From assembly GCA_037126765.1 (NCBI GenBank), contig JBBCBC010000049.1:124001-188000 (forward strand): a stretch of 64,000 nucleotides of DNA, given 5' to 3'. Of this stretch, positions 24,240 through 36,011 are shown one piece after another. The translations under genes were made by a program, and so were the position numbers. The stretch is from Stenogyne calaminthoides. Taxonomy: Eukaryota > Streptophyta > Magnoliopsida > Lamiales > Lamiaceae. Numbering within the stretch: position 1 is the stretch's first letter; each line of letters starts with the position of its first letter. A model generated the notes under the pieces. It worked only from the letters and a program-made list of their open reading frames with translations, was not told where the DNA came from and did not search any database.

Positions 24240-24350
24240 ACGAGCTAACAAACCGAATACTACTGAGCTTGAGTTTGTTCGTTTATAGTGCCAAACTAAC
24301 AAACCGAATACTATTGAGCTTGAGTTTGTTCGTTTATGGTGACGAGCTTT
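24240..24350 (+). repeat. Two-copy 51-bp tandem repeat
   Basis: AACAAACCGAATACTACTGA (24247) recurs as AACAAACCGAATACTATTGA (24298), and the intervening text is repeated, giving a period of 51 bp. Confidence 0.7.
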
Positions 24351-24732
24351 ATTAAATGAGCTCGAACGAAGATTTATCGAATCGAATCACAAATAGTTCG
24401 CGAACAGCTTGGTTTGACATCCCTAGTAGAAGCGTCATGAAAAACCAATCATACACATCATCATTATTTTCTAATTCATTTATATGTGTTGCATTCACAA
24501 AACAAATTTTGCTTCATCCATGGTTCGTATGTGTCTCATGAACTCATCGAAAAGAAAAAGGTGTGGCAACGAAACTACATTTATTTTCACCAACATTATA
24601 GAAAATAAAAGAAGCATGCAATCTTTGCCACATAAAACCAGACAATCGCAAGAAAAATTTAAAATACACTTAATTTAGGCTTCTCAAAATCACTATCTAG
24701 CTAGCAAGCTCTTGCTACAATCCTATTAATTC

Positions 24733-24966
24733 TTAAAAAATTCTAACTCCTTGACCAACCACAACCTTCTCAGAAAATCCCTCAACAATTTGAGTTAAAA
24801 TCTGATAAAACCAAGCAAAATTGAAATCAAGAACTGGAAAATCATCATGCCCTTCTTCGGCTGTGACGTCTTCTCTGATGGTCTCGAGTTTCGGAGAATG
24901 AGACGGTTTCACGGGGAATACAACAGGCGACGGCGCGACCTCGATTATTGCCACCTTCTTTGCCAT
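24733..24966 (-). CDS. Small intron-less gene, hypothetical 77-aa protein
   Basis: The frame starts with ATG at 24964-24966 (MAKKVAIIEV) and ends with TAA at 24733-24735. Longer readings would need a TTG start, so this ATG is the first usable one. The protein has a basic N-terminus and a proline- and serine-containing part (APSPVVFPVKPSHSPKLETI, residues 11-30) with an SPKLETIRED acidic transition. A D/E-rich middle (EEGHDD) and a hydrophobic, aromatic C-terminal half (FNFAWFYQILTQIVEGF) follow. There is no signal peptide and no domain I can name. A TATA box lies about 110 bp upstream, a polyadenylation-like AATAAA lies about 150 bp after the stop (24580-24585), and the flanks carry no transposon genes. 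It is probably a real small plant gene; function unknown. Confidence 0.6.
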   Translation of the reverse strand: MAKKVAIIEVAPSPVVFPVKPSHSPKLETIREDVTAEEGHDDFPVLDFNFAWFYQILTQIVEGFSEKVVVGQGVRIF

Positions 24967-25074
24967 TTTCAAATCAACCAACAGGTGTATGTATATTTAA
25001 TTTTTCACTAAAATGATTTGAAGCAATTGAATCAATGAGTTTTTACTTGATGTCTTAGGAAAATAGAGGGGGGC

Positions 25075-25083
25075 TTATATATA
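25075..25083 (-). promoter_or_regulatory. TATA box of the small gene at 24733-24966
   Basis: On the minus strand this reads TATATATAA within CCTATATATAAGCC. It lies about 110 bp before the ATG, which implies a 5' UTR of roughly 75-85 nt. Confidence 0.55.
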
Positions 25084-25311
25084 GGCCAAGTAGTGTGAAA
25101 ATATCTAAGTTGGGAAAATGATAGGTTGAAAATAACCAAGCTTCCTATGAATTACACGTTAGGTTCGTGGAAATTGAATTCCAATTATAGGAGAGTATGA
25201 CGTGAATGTGATTTTAGTGCTATTTTCATTTCCCGTACTTTAAAGAAAATAATTAATATGGGGCACAAAATTTTAAATAAAGTTATTAATAGCTATAAAT
25301 AATTTAAAAAC

Positions 25312-25892
25312 CTTTTTTTTTTAAAGATAAAGATGGTATATATAAGTGAGTACAAGGGGTACTCAAATCCCAACAAATACAGATTTAGATCACAAGAAAA
25401 TCAACAAAGTTTATCCGGCAAGCATTCTAAAGGTTGACGGTCCAATATGTAAAATAGAACAATAGAAGATAATGGGTAATGAGCCCGAATCCACTTCCAG
25501 GAGCTAAACTAAATGTCATCAATCAATTCTTCCAGAGAATACCTGCTTTCCGTAAAAATGAGCGTTTCTGCATTTCCAAATTTTCCAGACGGCACTTTGC
25601 CAGATAAGACCCAAAATCTTCCTTTTTAACGTACTTTGTTCCAAGCCCATAAATTCCAAGAAATGATCCGAGGCACGAGACGAATACAAACCGATTTACC
25701 GATCCACCGTAAAACCTCACTCCAAACCAAGATAACCGACGAGCAAGTAAACAAGAGATGGTTCGACGATTCCAAAACATATAGGCATGATGAACACGTA
25801 CCCATACCAACACCCTCAGCCAAACCACGCTTCAAGAGGTTCTCTTTTGAGGGGATTCGTTCACGAATAGCTTTCCAGAAAAATGCACTTAC
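25312..25892 (-). mobile_element. 5'-truncated LINE (L1-type) insertion
   Basis: The minus strand ends in an A-run (the T-run at 25313-25324 on the plus strand) preceded by a 3' UTR with CTTATATATACCATC, as in plant L1 elements. The short direct repeat TTTAAAAAC lies at both ends (25303-25311 and 25893-25901), a likely target duplication. About 580 bp are left of an element normally 5-7 kb long. Confidence 0.7.
25520..25890 (-). pseudogene. LINE zinc-binding (zf-RVT) domain fragment
   Basis: Two overlapping minus frames give SSNHLLFTCSSVILVWSEVLRWIG and then LECRNA-like and RNAHFYGKQ-like words near the end. This is the zinc-binding domain that follows the reverse transcriptase of plant L1 ORF2. 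A frameshift near 25640 separates the parts. Reverse transcriptase and endonuclease are missing. Confidence 0.7.
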
Positions 25893-25924
25893 TTTAAAAA
25901 CTTACAAAAAATAATTACACATAT

Positions 25925-26850
25925 ACAATTGAAGTTACACATAATTTGCAATATGCAAATATATATGCCGGTTTATGTGTAATATTTTTATATCTATATA
26001 TTTATTAATAAATTTGCATTATTCTTGAATTGTATTTATGTGTAACTCTCCCCATATTAAATGAGTGAGTCTCGTGTGTATACAGATACATCGATCATAA
26101 TGCATTTTAAATATATATATAACCTGTTATATTAAAAGATGCAATTTATTTATATTTAACTGTGCAATTATTTTTTCATATTAATAATTATACGATTCAA
26201 TATAAATAAATTATAATTTTTAATATAATAAATTATATATTTTTAAAATTTATTATATAAGTGCAAAGTACATCCATAAAAGGAGTTTAAATACGTTTGA
26301 AAATTGAAAACATGGAGTATATTTTTGATGATTTCTAGAAGCATCCATCAATTATTCACGTTTGTCAAGCTCCTTGGGTTTAAGGGCAATATCTCAAACC
26401 GTACACATGGCAAGAAACTGGACCGACTCTGGAAATCCGAGACCCACCAACTAAACTTTGATCCGACTTTTTTCTAACACCTGGCATCTTTTTGTTGTAA
26501 TTCAGAAGGGACAGTTTTGATAGTGTTAAACTTTTCATTATATATAATCACAAGCAAATTTAGGAAAAAACTTGAGTGCTCCACTCGATTGATTACCCAC
26601 TCAATTAATTTAATTATAATTATTTAGAAAATTTAGTTGAGACATAAAATTTTACTTGCAATTAATTAAAAAAGTGAACAAACTATTAATTAATATTATG
26701 TTTAAGGATTACGAATTTCTATGTATTATAGTTGGATTGCAATAATTTTTTTGTTATCATTTTTTCTAAATAGAAGAGTACGTAACATTTTAAATGCTAC
26801 AGGTTCAATTTTATTTATTTTTAAAATATTATATTTAAAATTTAATAAAA
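25925..26850. other. AT-rich spacer with a dispersed repeat
   Basis: 25925-26045 is roughly palindromic (ACAATTGAAGTTACACATAA is mirrored by TTATGTGTAACTC). About 26090-26260 matches 57395-57610 in the same orientation (TTTTTTCATATTAATAATTA and a GATTCAATATAAA word). No gene is seen. Confidence 0.45.
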
Positions 26851-27024
26851 AGGCCGGGCCAAGTGAATAAGTTTTATACAAGAATCTGTGAAAGTGATTA
26901 AATAGTAGAATTTATATTATTAAATGATATTAGTTGTGATAATTAAATGGTGTGACTTTTTACTATAAAAAGTATTACTCATAAGACTGAAGGTGTGACT
27001 GTTTGGAAATAGTGTGCTCGGATC

Positions 27025-27961
27025 CAGAGACGGATCATAAGGGGGACTGCACAGGGCTCTAGCCCAGTGCAAACCCCCACTAACCCGTTATATATCTGTA
27101 TATAACATGTGAATAAAATTCAATATACTAATTTAAGCCTAATTTAATATTATTTTTTATTTTATATACTAATTTACAAATCTCAATTTAAAATTAAAGT
27201 TTATCCCCACACTCTGTATTCAGTTATTAAATTAAGATACTACTTTATATAAATTTTTTTCCTTATCTATCGTGTGTCTCCTTTTTTTTCTCTTTATTAT
27301 AATTTAATTAAAATATTGAGATTTAAGACTGTCATCTGCAACAAAAATTTTATTTTATTGTAATTTTGAATGTGCTTTTTTGAGGCTCTCATACCCAAAA
27401 ATTTAATTTAATCATCTGAATATGGTTCTATTTTTTTTATTTAGTACTTTTATTTATATAATTTTTTCAGTGTTAAATATCTACATTATTTTCTCAACAT
27501 TTGTCCTTTTATTTTGAGGATTATGTATTAATAATTTATTTTTTAGTTGTTATATATTGTGATAATGATAAAATTTTAGCCACTTTAATATTACAAAAAG
27601 AGAAATTGTAAATGTAATAATGTATTAACATGAGTTAAATGAGATATTTTTTTAAATTGGTAAACGTTTCTTGAAATGTTTAAAAAATATTGAGCATAAA
27701 TTGTATGATTTTATTTTAACTAAATATTATTTATAATTAGGGATATATTTTATAAATGAACATCAATCTATTAAAATGTATTTTATTAAAAATAGAGAAA
27801 AATTCAAATTTAATTATTGACGAGTTTTATGTTTTGAAGTCCCATATGACACCACCTAAATTAATATATTAAAAAATGTAATATGTAAATATAAAATTAT
27901 AATGTGACGAAACTTCAAAAAATTTCAGAAACCCCATCGTTAAATCCTAGATTCGTCCTTG
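27025..27961. mobile_element. Non-autonomous hAT element inside the solo LTR
   Basis: The ends CAGAGACGGATC (27025-27036) and, inverted, CAAGGACGAATC (27950-27961) form 12-bp terminal repeats with three differences. The flanks CTCGGATC (27017-27024) and TCCGGATC (27962-27969) look like an 8-bp target duplication with two changes. The 937-bp interior is AT-rich without transposase. Confidence 0.65.
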
Positions 27962-28806
27962 TCCGGATCTATTCGAGGTGCAATTAAATACAAATTTAAA
28001 ATTGAACAATTATTACTAACATGAATTAACCTATTAATTCAAATAGCAAAAACCAACAACATACATGCGTATAATAATTTCACGTAAATTTCTACACATG
28101 CAGAATCTAGGAGTTTACGGGAAATGTACCTCTTGGAGTGACAACCTTTGAGACGATGGATCAACCTATGTTCCTTCTCAAGTATGTCCCAAGTCCTTGC
28201 CCGTAATCCGGTGGAGGATTCGCACGAACAATTATAACAAAGGAATAAAGAAAAATATTGCACCACCTTTTTGGATTTCTAATTTTCCAAAACTGATTTC
28301 AAAGACTGAAATTGTGTAGGGGATAGAGAAATCTAGTGTAATTAGAGCTAATGGAAAATTTTTTGTTGTCATCTCCAAGATACAATCTTGAATATATCTC
28401 ATATAATATATTTTTCATAAATAATCACAAAATATCTTGAGTAAATAACTTGTAGGTCCATTTTAGTACCTACTATAACTAAGAGGTCCAATATACAGTA
28501 TTTGAACTATTACTAAAAGGTCCAAATTGAGTTGTTGAATGTCTTTATTACCCTTACATTTAAGTCAGCATTAAAAAATAGCTTCTGAAATTTACTGTTT
28601 GAGATTAGACATATTTCTCTTCCCAAGATTTATTACACAACGCATTTCCTTGTTCATCCAGATTCAGTTCATTAAAATACCAAAATTATACATCTAAAAT
28701 CTCAAAATTCATATCAAAATTAAAAATTACAAAAATTTCCATATCAAAATTCGAAAAATATTAGAAATTTACAAATAAAAAACGTAAAAAATTACAATTA
28801 AAAATT

Positions 28807-28809
<3 letters not shown>

Positions 28810-28871
<62 letters not shown>
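28810..28871. repeat. (TA)n microsatellite
   Basis: About 31 uninterrupted TA units inside the solo LTR. The related LTR at 37416 also has a TA array, at 39339-39394. Confidence 0.95.
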
Positions 28872-28873
<2 letters not shown>

Positions 28874-29589
28874 TCGTTTTCATTTCGACATGAACATATT
28901 CATCAACATATGCACAAAAACATGCTGCCCAAAATACAAAGTATAGAATCGCTCTCTGATTCTATATTCAACATAGATCAAATCAATAATTATTAATGAC
29001 ACACAATCCTATTTAAGTGACAGAGATTAAGAAATCAACAACCACTGAGGTCTAATTCTTCATCCCATGAGTCAGTACAGAAGAATTTATCCTCTCTGTA
29101 GGTCCCTCTTCAGCGCATCACAATGCACTAGCGCAATCTCTTGGTCAAGACAGGTCAATCTGAGATTTGCACTTCACCATCTACCAATGAAGAGTTCAAT
29201 TTCATCTAGGTTATGAAGATGTACTTATTTACAAGGAACTATTAATGTGATCTTCTGTGATCGGGTATCATCACATTAACTACAATGCAATATGTATTAA
29301 TATTGAATGGTTTGCAATAAATAAATAACATTCATTCATATTTAAAGCAACAATGATAAAAGATTTATATTCATTAAATAAGAGTACATTAGTCTGTTAT
29401 ACGTAAAAATATATTTTCACGTATATCCCTAACAGTGACTTATATTACAGCAGGAGTATATCTAGTAGTGATAATTGAAAGGTATAGCTTATATTACAAA
29501 AGGATATTAGTTGTGAAAACTGAAAGATTATGTTTGTAAAAAAAGAACTAGTTTCACGGTGAACAAGTTTCACAGCATACCAACTCTAA

Positions 29590-30626
29590 CAAAATAGTTG
29601 AAAATATATTTAAGAATATTTATAAAAGTATACAATTCGAATGTAATGATAATATTTAATTTATACTAAAAATAAATATATAAATATTGTTCAATATATA
29701 TAATATTAAAGATAAAAACTCGTATGAGATGGGGTACAATTTAGCATAAATCACACACATCCCTTCCAAAGTGTTAAAACGTCAATGCCCAAATTATGCC
29801 CCGTCTCACTGTGAGACCGTATCATGTAAGTGTGCCTCAATATTAATTGGTGACTTGGGAATAAATTCTATAGTAAGCATAAATTCTATCGGTTGACTCG
29901 TGATTTTTGTAAAATGCTTTTAAATTGATATACTATATAAGTTTAATAGTATTTGAAATGTTTGTTTATATATTTAAAAATAATTCTAAATAATTCGCTT
30001 CTTAAAAACTAAACAATAAAATAAAAATTATTAATTTATAAGTTAGTTTTTAAACTAAATAGTAAAATATATTAAATTTGGTTCTAATAATATATAAAAA
30101 GCTTCATTAATTTAACTACTCAAAAGATCACGATTTGCTATTTAAAATATAAAGGCTACACTATAATGTTTCTAAATTTAGTGTGTAAAGTTTAAGAAAA
30201 TTGATTAAAGAGTCAAAAAATGCTAAATAATTTTAATTCTAAAGGAGATGGTTAAAAAATAAAATATTAATTGCATCTGAAGTAGGGAAGTGTTTCAAAA
30301 GGAATTAATTAAAGGATAATAAATTAGATGTAGAATGATACTGCTGAAATTAATGTTTTTTTCCATTTTCTTTAATTATTTTTATTAGGTGGGTGGACTA
30401 CCCGGTGGATAAATGTAGCATTCTTCGCAAATTTAGCATATGTCGTTCACCTAAATTTTAAAACTTTAATAATGCTTGAAAATACTCATTTTGAACCTGC
30501 AAGTTCATATCTTTTTCTTACCCATTTTATACAACAAAAATCATATCCACTTATATTTTTTTTCCATGCTTCTTGAAACCAAAATACCCTCATTTATCTC
30601 ATAAAGCAAATTTAACACTTGTCATT
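29590..30626. other. AT-rich spacer
   Basis: No gene or defined repeat seen. Confidence 0.45.
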
Positions 30627-31518
30627 CTTTCAAAGTTACAGCGGTCGTCCAGGCAATTCCCTCTTAAGCGATGTCCTGCTTTAGAATACCAACTACCCTT
30701 TGTTTGGACATGGAAATACTAATGACACGATTCTGGTGGGGTTCTACTACGGCCAATCGACGCATATATTGGGCTGCCTGAGACTTTTTAAGCCGACCAA
30801 AATAGGAAGGGGGACTGGGATTTCAAAAGTTAGTGTTTTTCAATAAGGCTCTCATGTCGACATTATGGACGCGCCGCTCGGGGCTAATCCCTCCTACATT
30901 TGGTGTTCTCTATGCTGGAGTCGGGATATTCTGGAACGAGGTCTGCTTTGGCGGGTGGGGGATGGCAGTGCCATCTGGACATACAAACATAAGTGGATCC
31001 CCGTTGGCTTCGGCCGACGATACTCTCGAGACAGGACGTATGTGTTAACTCCACCGTCGCACGCTACATTACACTGGGAAGGGCTTGGGATTCCGACCTA
31101 ATCCACTGGGCGTTCTTTCCACATGAAAGGGAGGCCATTCTGCGCATTCCGTTCTCTGTCGCCCCGTCCCGACACTAGATATTGGCGCCATACAGGAAAT
31201 AGTGAATACACAGTGAAAACGGACTATCAATAGGCATACTCGGCAGAAGCCACACAACAGGTTCAACCTGGTCCGTCAACAATGTCGCCACAGGAAGGAT
31301 GGTGGAAGTGGATGTGGGCTCTCACCATACCACCAAAAGTAAGGGTGTTCTTATGGTGGTTAATGCATAATTTCTTACCTGTTGAGGCGGAGCTGGCTAG
31401 ACGCCATGTCCAGAACAGCCCAGAGTGCAAACTATGTGGATTTTGGTCTGCCTCCATGCCTCATGTGCTCATTTTTTGTCCGGTGGTCCGCCAAATGTGG
31501 AAACAAATAGGATTCTGA
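30627..31518 (+). pseudogene. LINE RT C-terminus and zf-RVT domain, broken
   Basis: It shows AMSCFRIPTT and LMTRFWWGSTTANRRIYWAA (30670-30780), then FNKALMS, MDAPLGANPSYIWCSLCWSR and RVGDGSAIWTYKHKWIP (30835-31010). NSEYTVKTDYQ is near 31200 and the zinc-binding region PPKVRVFLWWLMHNFLPVEAEL with ECKLCGFW follows (31320-31450). Frameshifts lie before 30835 and between 30840 and 30865. From 30865 on, most of the homology is in one frame with stops near 31100, 31230 and 31516. Confidence 0.75.
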
Positions 31519-32259
31519 ATGCTGCCCAAGACACATCCCACAGACGTTATGACATATATCGTCTTCTGTATGCGACACGCTTTAACCACATGGGATTTTG
31601 GAAAATGGGCCGTCATGTTGTTGGATGCCTGGCGTACTAGATGTAACATCTTACATGACGAAGACGGACTTCAGCCCGAACAACTCAATCGCATGCACCT
31701 CAAATTCCTTGCTTACGAGGCCGAAGCATTCCAATGTACCTACGAGATGGCTCAGACCACCTTCCACGTTATATCAGCGCCACATGCGCCCCACCGTCTC
31801 GACCCAACCACACATGGCGAACTAGTCTTAGAGGTGGACGCAACTTTTAAGGACGAAAGCGCGAGTTATGCAGTTAGTTACGTAATCCGTAATAGCTAAG
31901 GAAACCCCATTGCTGCAGGTTGCTCTACAATGCCACCATCAGGATCAGTTGTAGGAGCGGAGCTGGAGGCCATCAGACAAGGCCTACTTAAGTGCAAACA
32001 GCTGAATATTGGTGCAGTTTCGGTCTTTTCGGACTCACAAATGGCTATAAAAGTGATCAATACCAATGCCACCTTCTATGGCCCTGAAGCATTCATCTTG
32101 GACGCACTTCGTAGTATGAATTTGGCAACCCTTGTATGGGACTTCACTCATAAGCCACGACGCCAGATCGCGTCGGCACACCTCTTAGCCAAATTTGTAA
32201 CTCTCTTTCCCGGTCCTCACGATTGGTCTGGCGCAGAGATTCCATCCTGGGTCTGCTGA
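31519..32259 (+). pseudogene. LINE-encoded RNase H domain, one nonsense codon
   Basis: This is the same frame as the zf-RVT part. VDATFKDES carries the first acidic residue and GAELEAIRQGL the catalytic glutamate. VFSDSQMAIKVI carries the second aspartate, and DFTHKPRRQIASAHLLAKF gives the terminal block. Only one stop (TAA 31897-31899) breaks the domain, between the first and second catalytic residues. It is a plant-type RNase H appended to a LINE ORF2. Confidence 0.75.
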
Positions 32260-32334
32260 TTTGATAAGATGCCTTGAATGCAGGTTATGTGTTATTTTCG
32301 GGATGGTTGTAAATTTGTCACCAAAAAAAAAGAA

Positions 32335-33100
32335 ATTATTTTGCCTCAATTTTTAAAATAATATTTATTTTTAAAATTATTAGACACAATTTTTCTTCAA
32401 AAATAATATTTTTAAATTTTGTATTGAATTTCAAAATGCCTCCTAAGTATTGATTCAATTTATTAGACAGTAGATGCTCAAATCCTCCAACTTTCAACTG
32501 ATGTATCACAACCGATTAAAGAGTTTCCATTCCATTGTTTCATACCGGAATCCACCCCCTACAAGCATTTCCATCTTTGTAAATAATTAAAGTTCTTTAC
32601 ATTTTGCATCTTGCATTTTACTTTGTAAATAATTAAAATTCTTACATTTTACATTTTCACCCTGATTTTGCCTCTCTATTCTATTTCTCGTCATTGCTAT
32701 AGTGATTTAGGTATGCGGGAAGTCATGATTTCAAAATCTTACGAATTTGGTTTAAATCGGTGGATGTTGTAAGTAGACTGTCACGTGTATTTTTAAGTGT
32801 ATTTGACTAATTCTTACCGTCTATTCTACTTTAATTCTATTTTTTTTTAAAAAAAAATTGATTATATGATTGAAATTCTAGCTGTTAAAAAAAACTATGT
32901 GACAGCTCAATCACAGCATCTACCGGAAAGCCTCAAATTGAAATGGCATAACAACGTTGTTCTGATCGATTTGAGACTAAAATTGAATATTGTCAAAGTT
33001 GTTGAAACTAAACAAAAAAAAAATTAAGACTAAATCTATTTGAGACCAAAGTTATGAGAACATTTGTGATTCAACTGGATAACTGGACAATTATAACAAG
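32335..33100. other. AT-rich spacer, possibly 5' LTR remnant
   Basis: No gene seen. The part just before the primer binding site at 33101 could be the rest of a 5' LTR, but no second LTR copy exists in the window to confirm it. Confidence 0.35.
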
Positions 33101-33124
33101 TGGCGCCGTCTGTGGAAAACAAAC

Positions 33125-34020
33125 ATGGCTGGATCGACATCAATGAAGTTGGATGTTGAGAAGTTCACAGGGAAGAATGATTTTGGGTTATGGAAGATCA
33201 AGATGAGGGCTCTACTAATTCAACATGGCTTAGTTGATGCTCTTATATCAGCTGCAGAGTGGGAATCTTCAAGCAATCAAAAGAAGAAGAATGAAATTCT
33301 GGAAAAGACTCATAGTGCCACTATATTGTGTCTTGGTGACAAACCTTTGAGAAAGTGTCCAAGTCAAAGCCTGTCATTGAAGTTTTTCAAAAATTAGAAG
33401 AACTCTATCAAACAAAATCTGTTACTAATAAACTCTATGTGAAGCAGAAGCTTCTGACCTTCAAGATGACAGAAAAATGGCTTGCCGATCAGCTTGGTGA
33501 GTTCAACAGATTGCTGATAATCTTGAAGATTTGGAGGTGAAGATTGAGGATGATGATAAGTCTTTTAATGTTGTTGAATGCCCTGCCAAAATTCATGGAG
33601 AATTTCAAAGATGCACTTCTCTTTGGCAGGCAAGATCATATCAAATATGATGTTATCCAAACAGCCCTTAAAACAAAGTTTCTACAACTACAAACTGACA
33701 AGTAATCATCTCAAGGCACAACAGAAAGCTTGAATGTAAAATTCAAGAAGGAGAAGAAGCAGTTCACTAAGAAGAAGAATCAAGATGGAAAAATTCAGAA
33801 CAATAACCAGAAGACATCCACTGATTTTGTTGAGAGAAGAAAATGCTTCTCTTGTCACAAACAAGGACATCTCAAGACAGATTGCCCTGAGAAGAACGAC
33901 AACAAAACAGAAGACAAGCCTGTAGATGCAAATGTGGCAAATGAGGGATATGAGAGTGCTGAAGCAATGATTGTTACTGATGGAAGAATTAATAGTGAAT
34001 GGTCATGGACTCTGGGTGTT
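33125..34020 (+). pseudogene. Copia gag with zinc knuckle, broken
   Basis: It starts with an ATG at 33125, giving a KFTGKNDFGLWKIKMRALL block. The UBN2-type part EVFQKLEELYQTKSVTNKLY follows in another frame (33355-33540). The zinc knuckle CFSCHKQGHLKTDC (33844-33885, all CCHC ligands present) lies in a lysine-rich region. At least three frameshifts occur (near 33350, 33530 and 33700), so no intact gag is made. Confidence 0.8.
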
Positions 34021-34935
34021 CCTTCCATATGTGTCCCAATGAGCATCTGTTCAGAAATCTGAAGAAGTTTGATGGAGGATCTGTGTTGCTGGGAAATGAT
34101 CAGTCATGCAAAGTGAAGGAGAGTGGTTCTATTAAGCTTAAGATGTTTGATGGTGTGATGAGGGTCCTGACAAATGTCAGATTTGTTCCTGAACTAAAGA
34201 GAAACTTGATTTCTTTAGGATCTTTGAATCTGCTTGGATATGAATTCAACACTAAAAATGGATTCATACTTGTTACAAAGGATGGAAAGATAGTAATGAA
34301 AGGAAAGAAGGAAAATGACCTTTATATTCTGCTTGGAAATTCAATTTCTGGCTCTGCAGATGTTGTGATGTCAGAATCTGATGCAAAACTGTGGCATAAG
34401 AGACTTTGACATATTGGAGAAAGAGGATTAAATGAACTTGCCAAGAGAGAGACATTTGGAGAGAGCAACACTGTGAAGTTGGACTTCTGTGATCATTGTG
34501 TGTTGGGAAAGGCAAGAAAATAAGCTTTCAAGAAGGGAGTTCACAACACACAACAACCTCTTGACTACATACACTCAGACATCTGGGGACATCCAGAGTT
34601 GAAACGCACAGCGGGGATAAGTATTTCATGACACTCATTGATGATTATAGTAGAAAAGTGTGGGTGATTGTTTTAAAACATAAATCTGAGGCTTTCCAAA
34701 AATTCAAAGAATGGCTTATAGTGCAAGAGAATAAGAAGGACAGAACTATGAAACACTTAAGGACAAATAATGGACTGGAATATATATCTGAAAAGTTTCA
34801 GAAATTCTGTAGAGATAAGGCATTACAAGGCATAGAACTGTTCCAGCTAATCCACAACAAAATGGATTACATGAGAGAATGAACAGGAGTATACTTTATT
34901 TGAGAGAGTTAGATGCATACTTGAGAGAGTTATGA
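33999..34935 (+). pseudogene. Copia protease and integrase fragment
   Basis: VMDSGCSFHMC (protease active site at the start) is followed by LTNVRFVPELKRNLISLGSL and LYILLG. LWHKRL with the rest of the HHCC zinc region (DFCDHCVLGKAR) then leads to YIHSDIWGHPE and the core start TLIDDYSRKVWVIVLKHKSEAF (34628-34700, two parts). A stop at 34407-34409 and a further shift near 34610 break it. It ends abruptly about where the third catalytic residue would be. Confidence 0.8.
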
Positions 34936-34939
34936 CCGA

Positions 34940-35343
34940 ATTTCGTATTATAGGTTGATCGATTATTTTAGTGCGGATCATTTTTTGAACACACCCCCTC
35001 CACTCAAGATTGAAAGCACTTTTATATCTGTTGAAGAGTTAATTCTGATACGTGGTGTTCTCTCACCAGTTTTGTCATGCTCAAATTCTCAACTTTTTAA
35101 GATTTTCATATTATATAAATAGGGATAAATATATAATAATATATTTTAATGATTATTATCAAATAAAAAGTCGTACATAATTTTAATAATTATCAAAAAA
35201 TTCTCTCATATATAATTATGATTGATTGTCTGAAAATTCCATATATAATTTTAATAATTCTATTTGTCTTTCACGATATATTTAAATGATTTTATTCGTC
35301 TTTCATAATATATCTTTTATCTACTAAAGCTGAAAAGTAACAC
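34940..35343. other. AT-rich spacer
   Basis: No gene or defined repeat seen. Confidence 0.4.
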
Positions 35344-35626
35344 TCATGTGAACCAGATTCACACCATGAACCCTAATTCAATATGATCCATTTTAAATGA
35401 TGGGTTGACCTGAATTTTCGATTGCATTGCACGGTTTCATCTAATTCCAGTCTTTCACGTCGCTCAATTGTCTCTCTCGCATCCCCCGTCGCACGCTCAA
35501 TCATCTCATATCTCTCATGCGCGCGTCGCACACTCAATTACTCTCTTGCGTCGCGTCGTCGCAAGCTCACCAAGTCACACAATGAACATGAAGGTGTAAG
35601 GAACAATAGCACTATGAATGATTTTG

Positions 35627-36000
35627 GGTAATAGGGATAGTTTTACTAGGTAACAGTGATAGTTTTTCTAAGTAACAATGATAGTTTTTATATATAGCAG
35701 TGATAGTTTATGTGTGTAACAGTGAAACTTATTCCAAAAAAACTTTCACTATTATTTCAAAAAAGTATCATTGTTATTCCAAAAAAGTATCACTGTTATA
35801 CTAAAAAAACTATCACTGTAATTCCAAAAAAGTATCACTGTTATTTCAAAAAAGTATCACTGTTATTCCAAAAAAGTATCACTGTTATATCAAAAAAGTA
35901 TCACTGTCAAACCAAAAAAGTATCATTGTTATAGTAAAAAACTATCACTGTAATTCCAAAAAAGTATCATTGTTATTCAAAAAAACTTTCACTGTAAAAA
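35627..36000. repeat. Opposed arrays of a 22-bp tandem unit
   Basis: Four to five units like GGTAACAGTGATAGTTTTTC are followed by about twelve units like AAAAAAGTATCACTGTTATT, which is the same word in reverse orientation. Most units are exactly 22 bp. Transcribed RNA could fold into a hairpin across 35735. Confidence 0.85.
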
Positions 36001-36011
36001 ACCCCCAAGCT

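Larger units (their letters stand above)
27000..29434 (-). mobile_element. Solo LTR (same family as 1-1939 and 37416-39926)
   Basis: On the plus strand it begins TGTTTGGAAAT and ends CCCTAACA. The duplication GTGAC lies on both sides (26995-26999 and 29435-29439). Without the hAT insertion it is about 1.5 kb. There is no internal retrotransposon coding sequence, so it is a solo LTR left by recombination between two LTRs. Confidence 0.8.
26857..29587 (-). mobile_element. MITE-like short-unit element (copy F) split by a solo LTR
   Basis: Read on the minus strand, 29587 down to 29435 and then 26999 down to 26857 align continuously with the intact copy at 40248-40530. Both begin GAGTTGGTATGCTGTGAAAC, share a TTGTTCACCGTGAAAC block, units of the type TAATATAAGTCACACC, and GAGTAATACT. 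The solo LTR with duplication GTGAC sits between the halves. The outer boundary at 26857 is approximate. Confidence 0.7.
30627..32334 (+). mobile_element. 5'-truncated LINE relic with zinc-binding and RNase H domains
   Basis: It starts inside the C-terminal part of the reverse transcriptase (AVVQAIPS near 30640) and ends in an A-run (32324-32332) about 65 bp after the last stop. No endonuclease or catalytic RT core remains. I could not find a clear target duplication. Confidence 0.75.
33101..34935 (+). mobile_element. Truncated Copia element (gag, protease, partial integrase)
   Basis: A possible primer binding site TGGCGCCGTCTGTGG (33101-33115) precedes gag. The element stops within the integrase core near 34935, and reverse transcriptase, RNase H and 3' LTR are missing. 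It is a Tork-like element by its gag (KMRALLIQHGLVDAL) and protease. Confidence 0.8.

Noticed and set aside
24733..24981. 82-aa reading of the small gene
   Set aside because: It would begin at a TTG codon; the first ATG is at 24964-24966.
35627..36000. Resemblance to a CRISPR array because of regular short repeats
   Set aside because: There are no unique spacers; whole units repeat, orientation flips in the middle, and the genome is eukaryotic.
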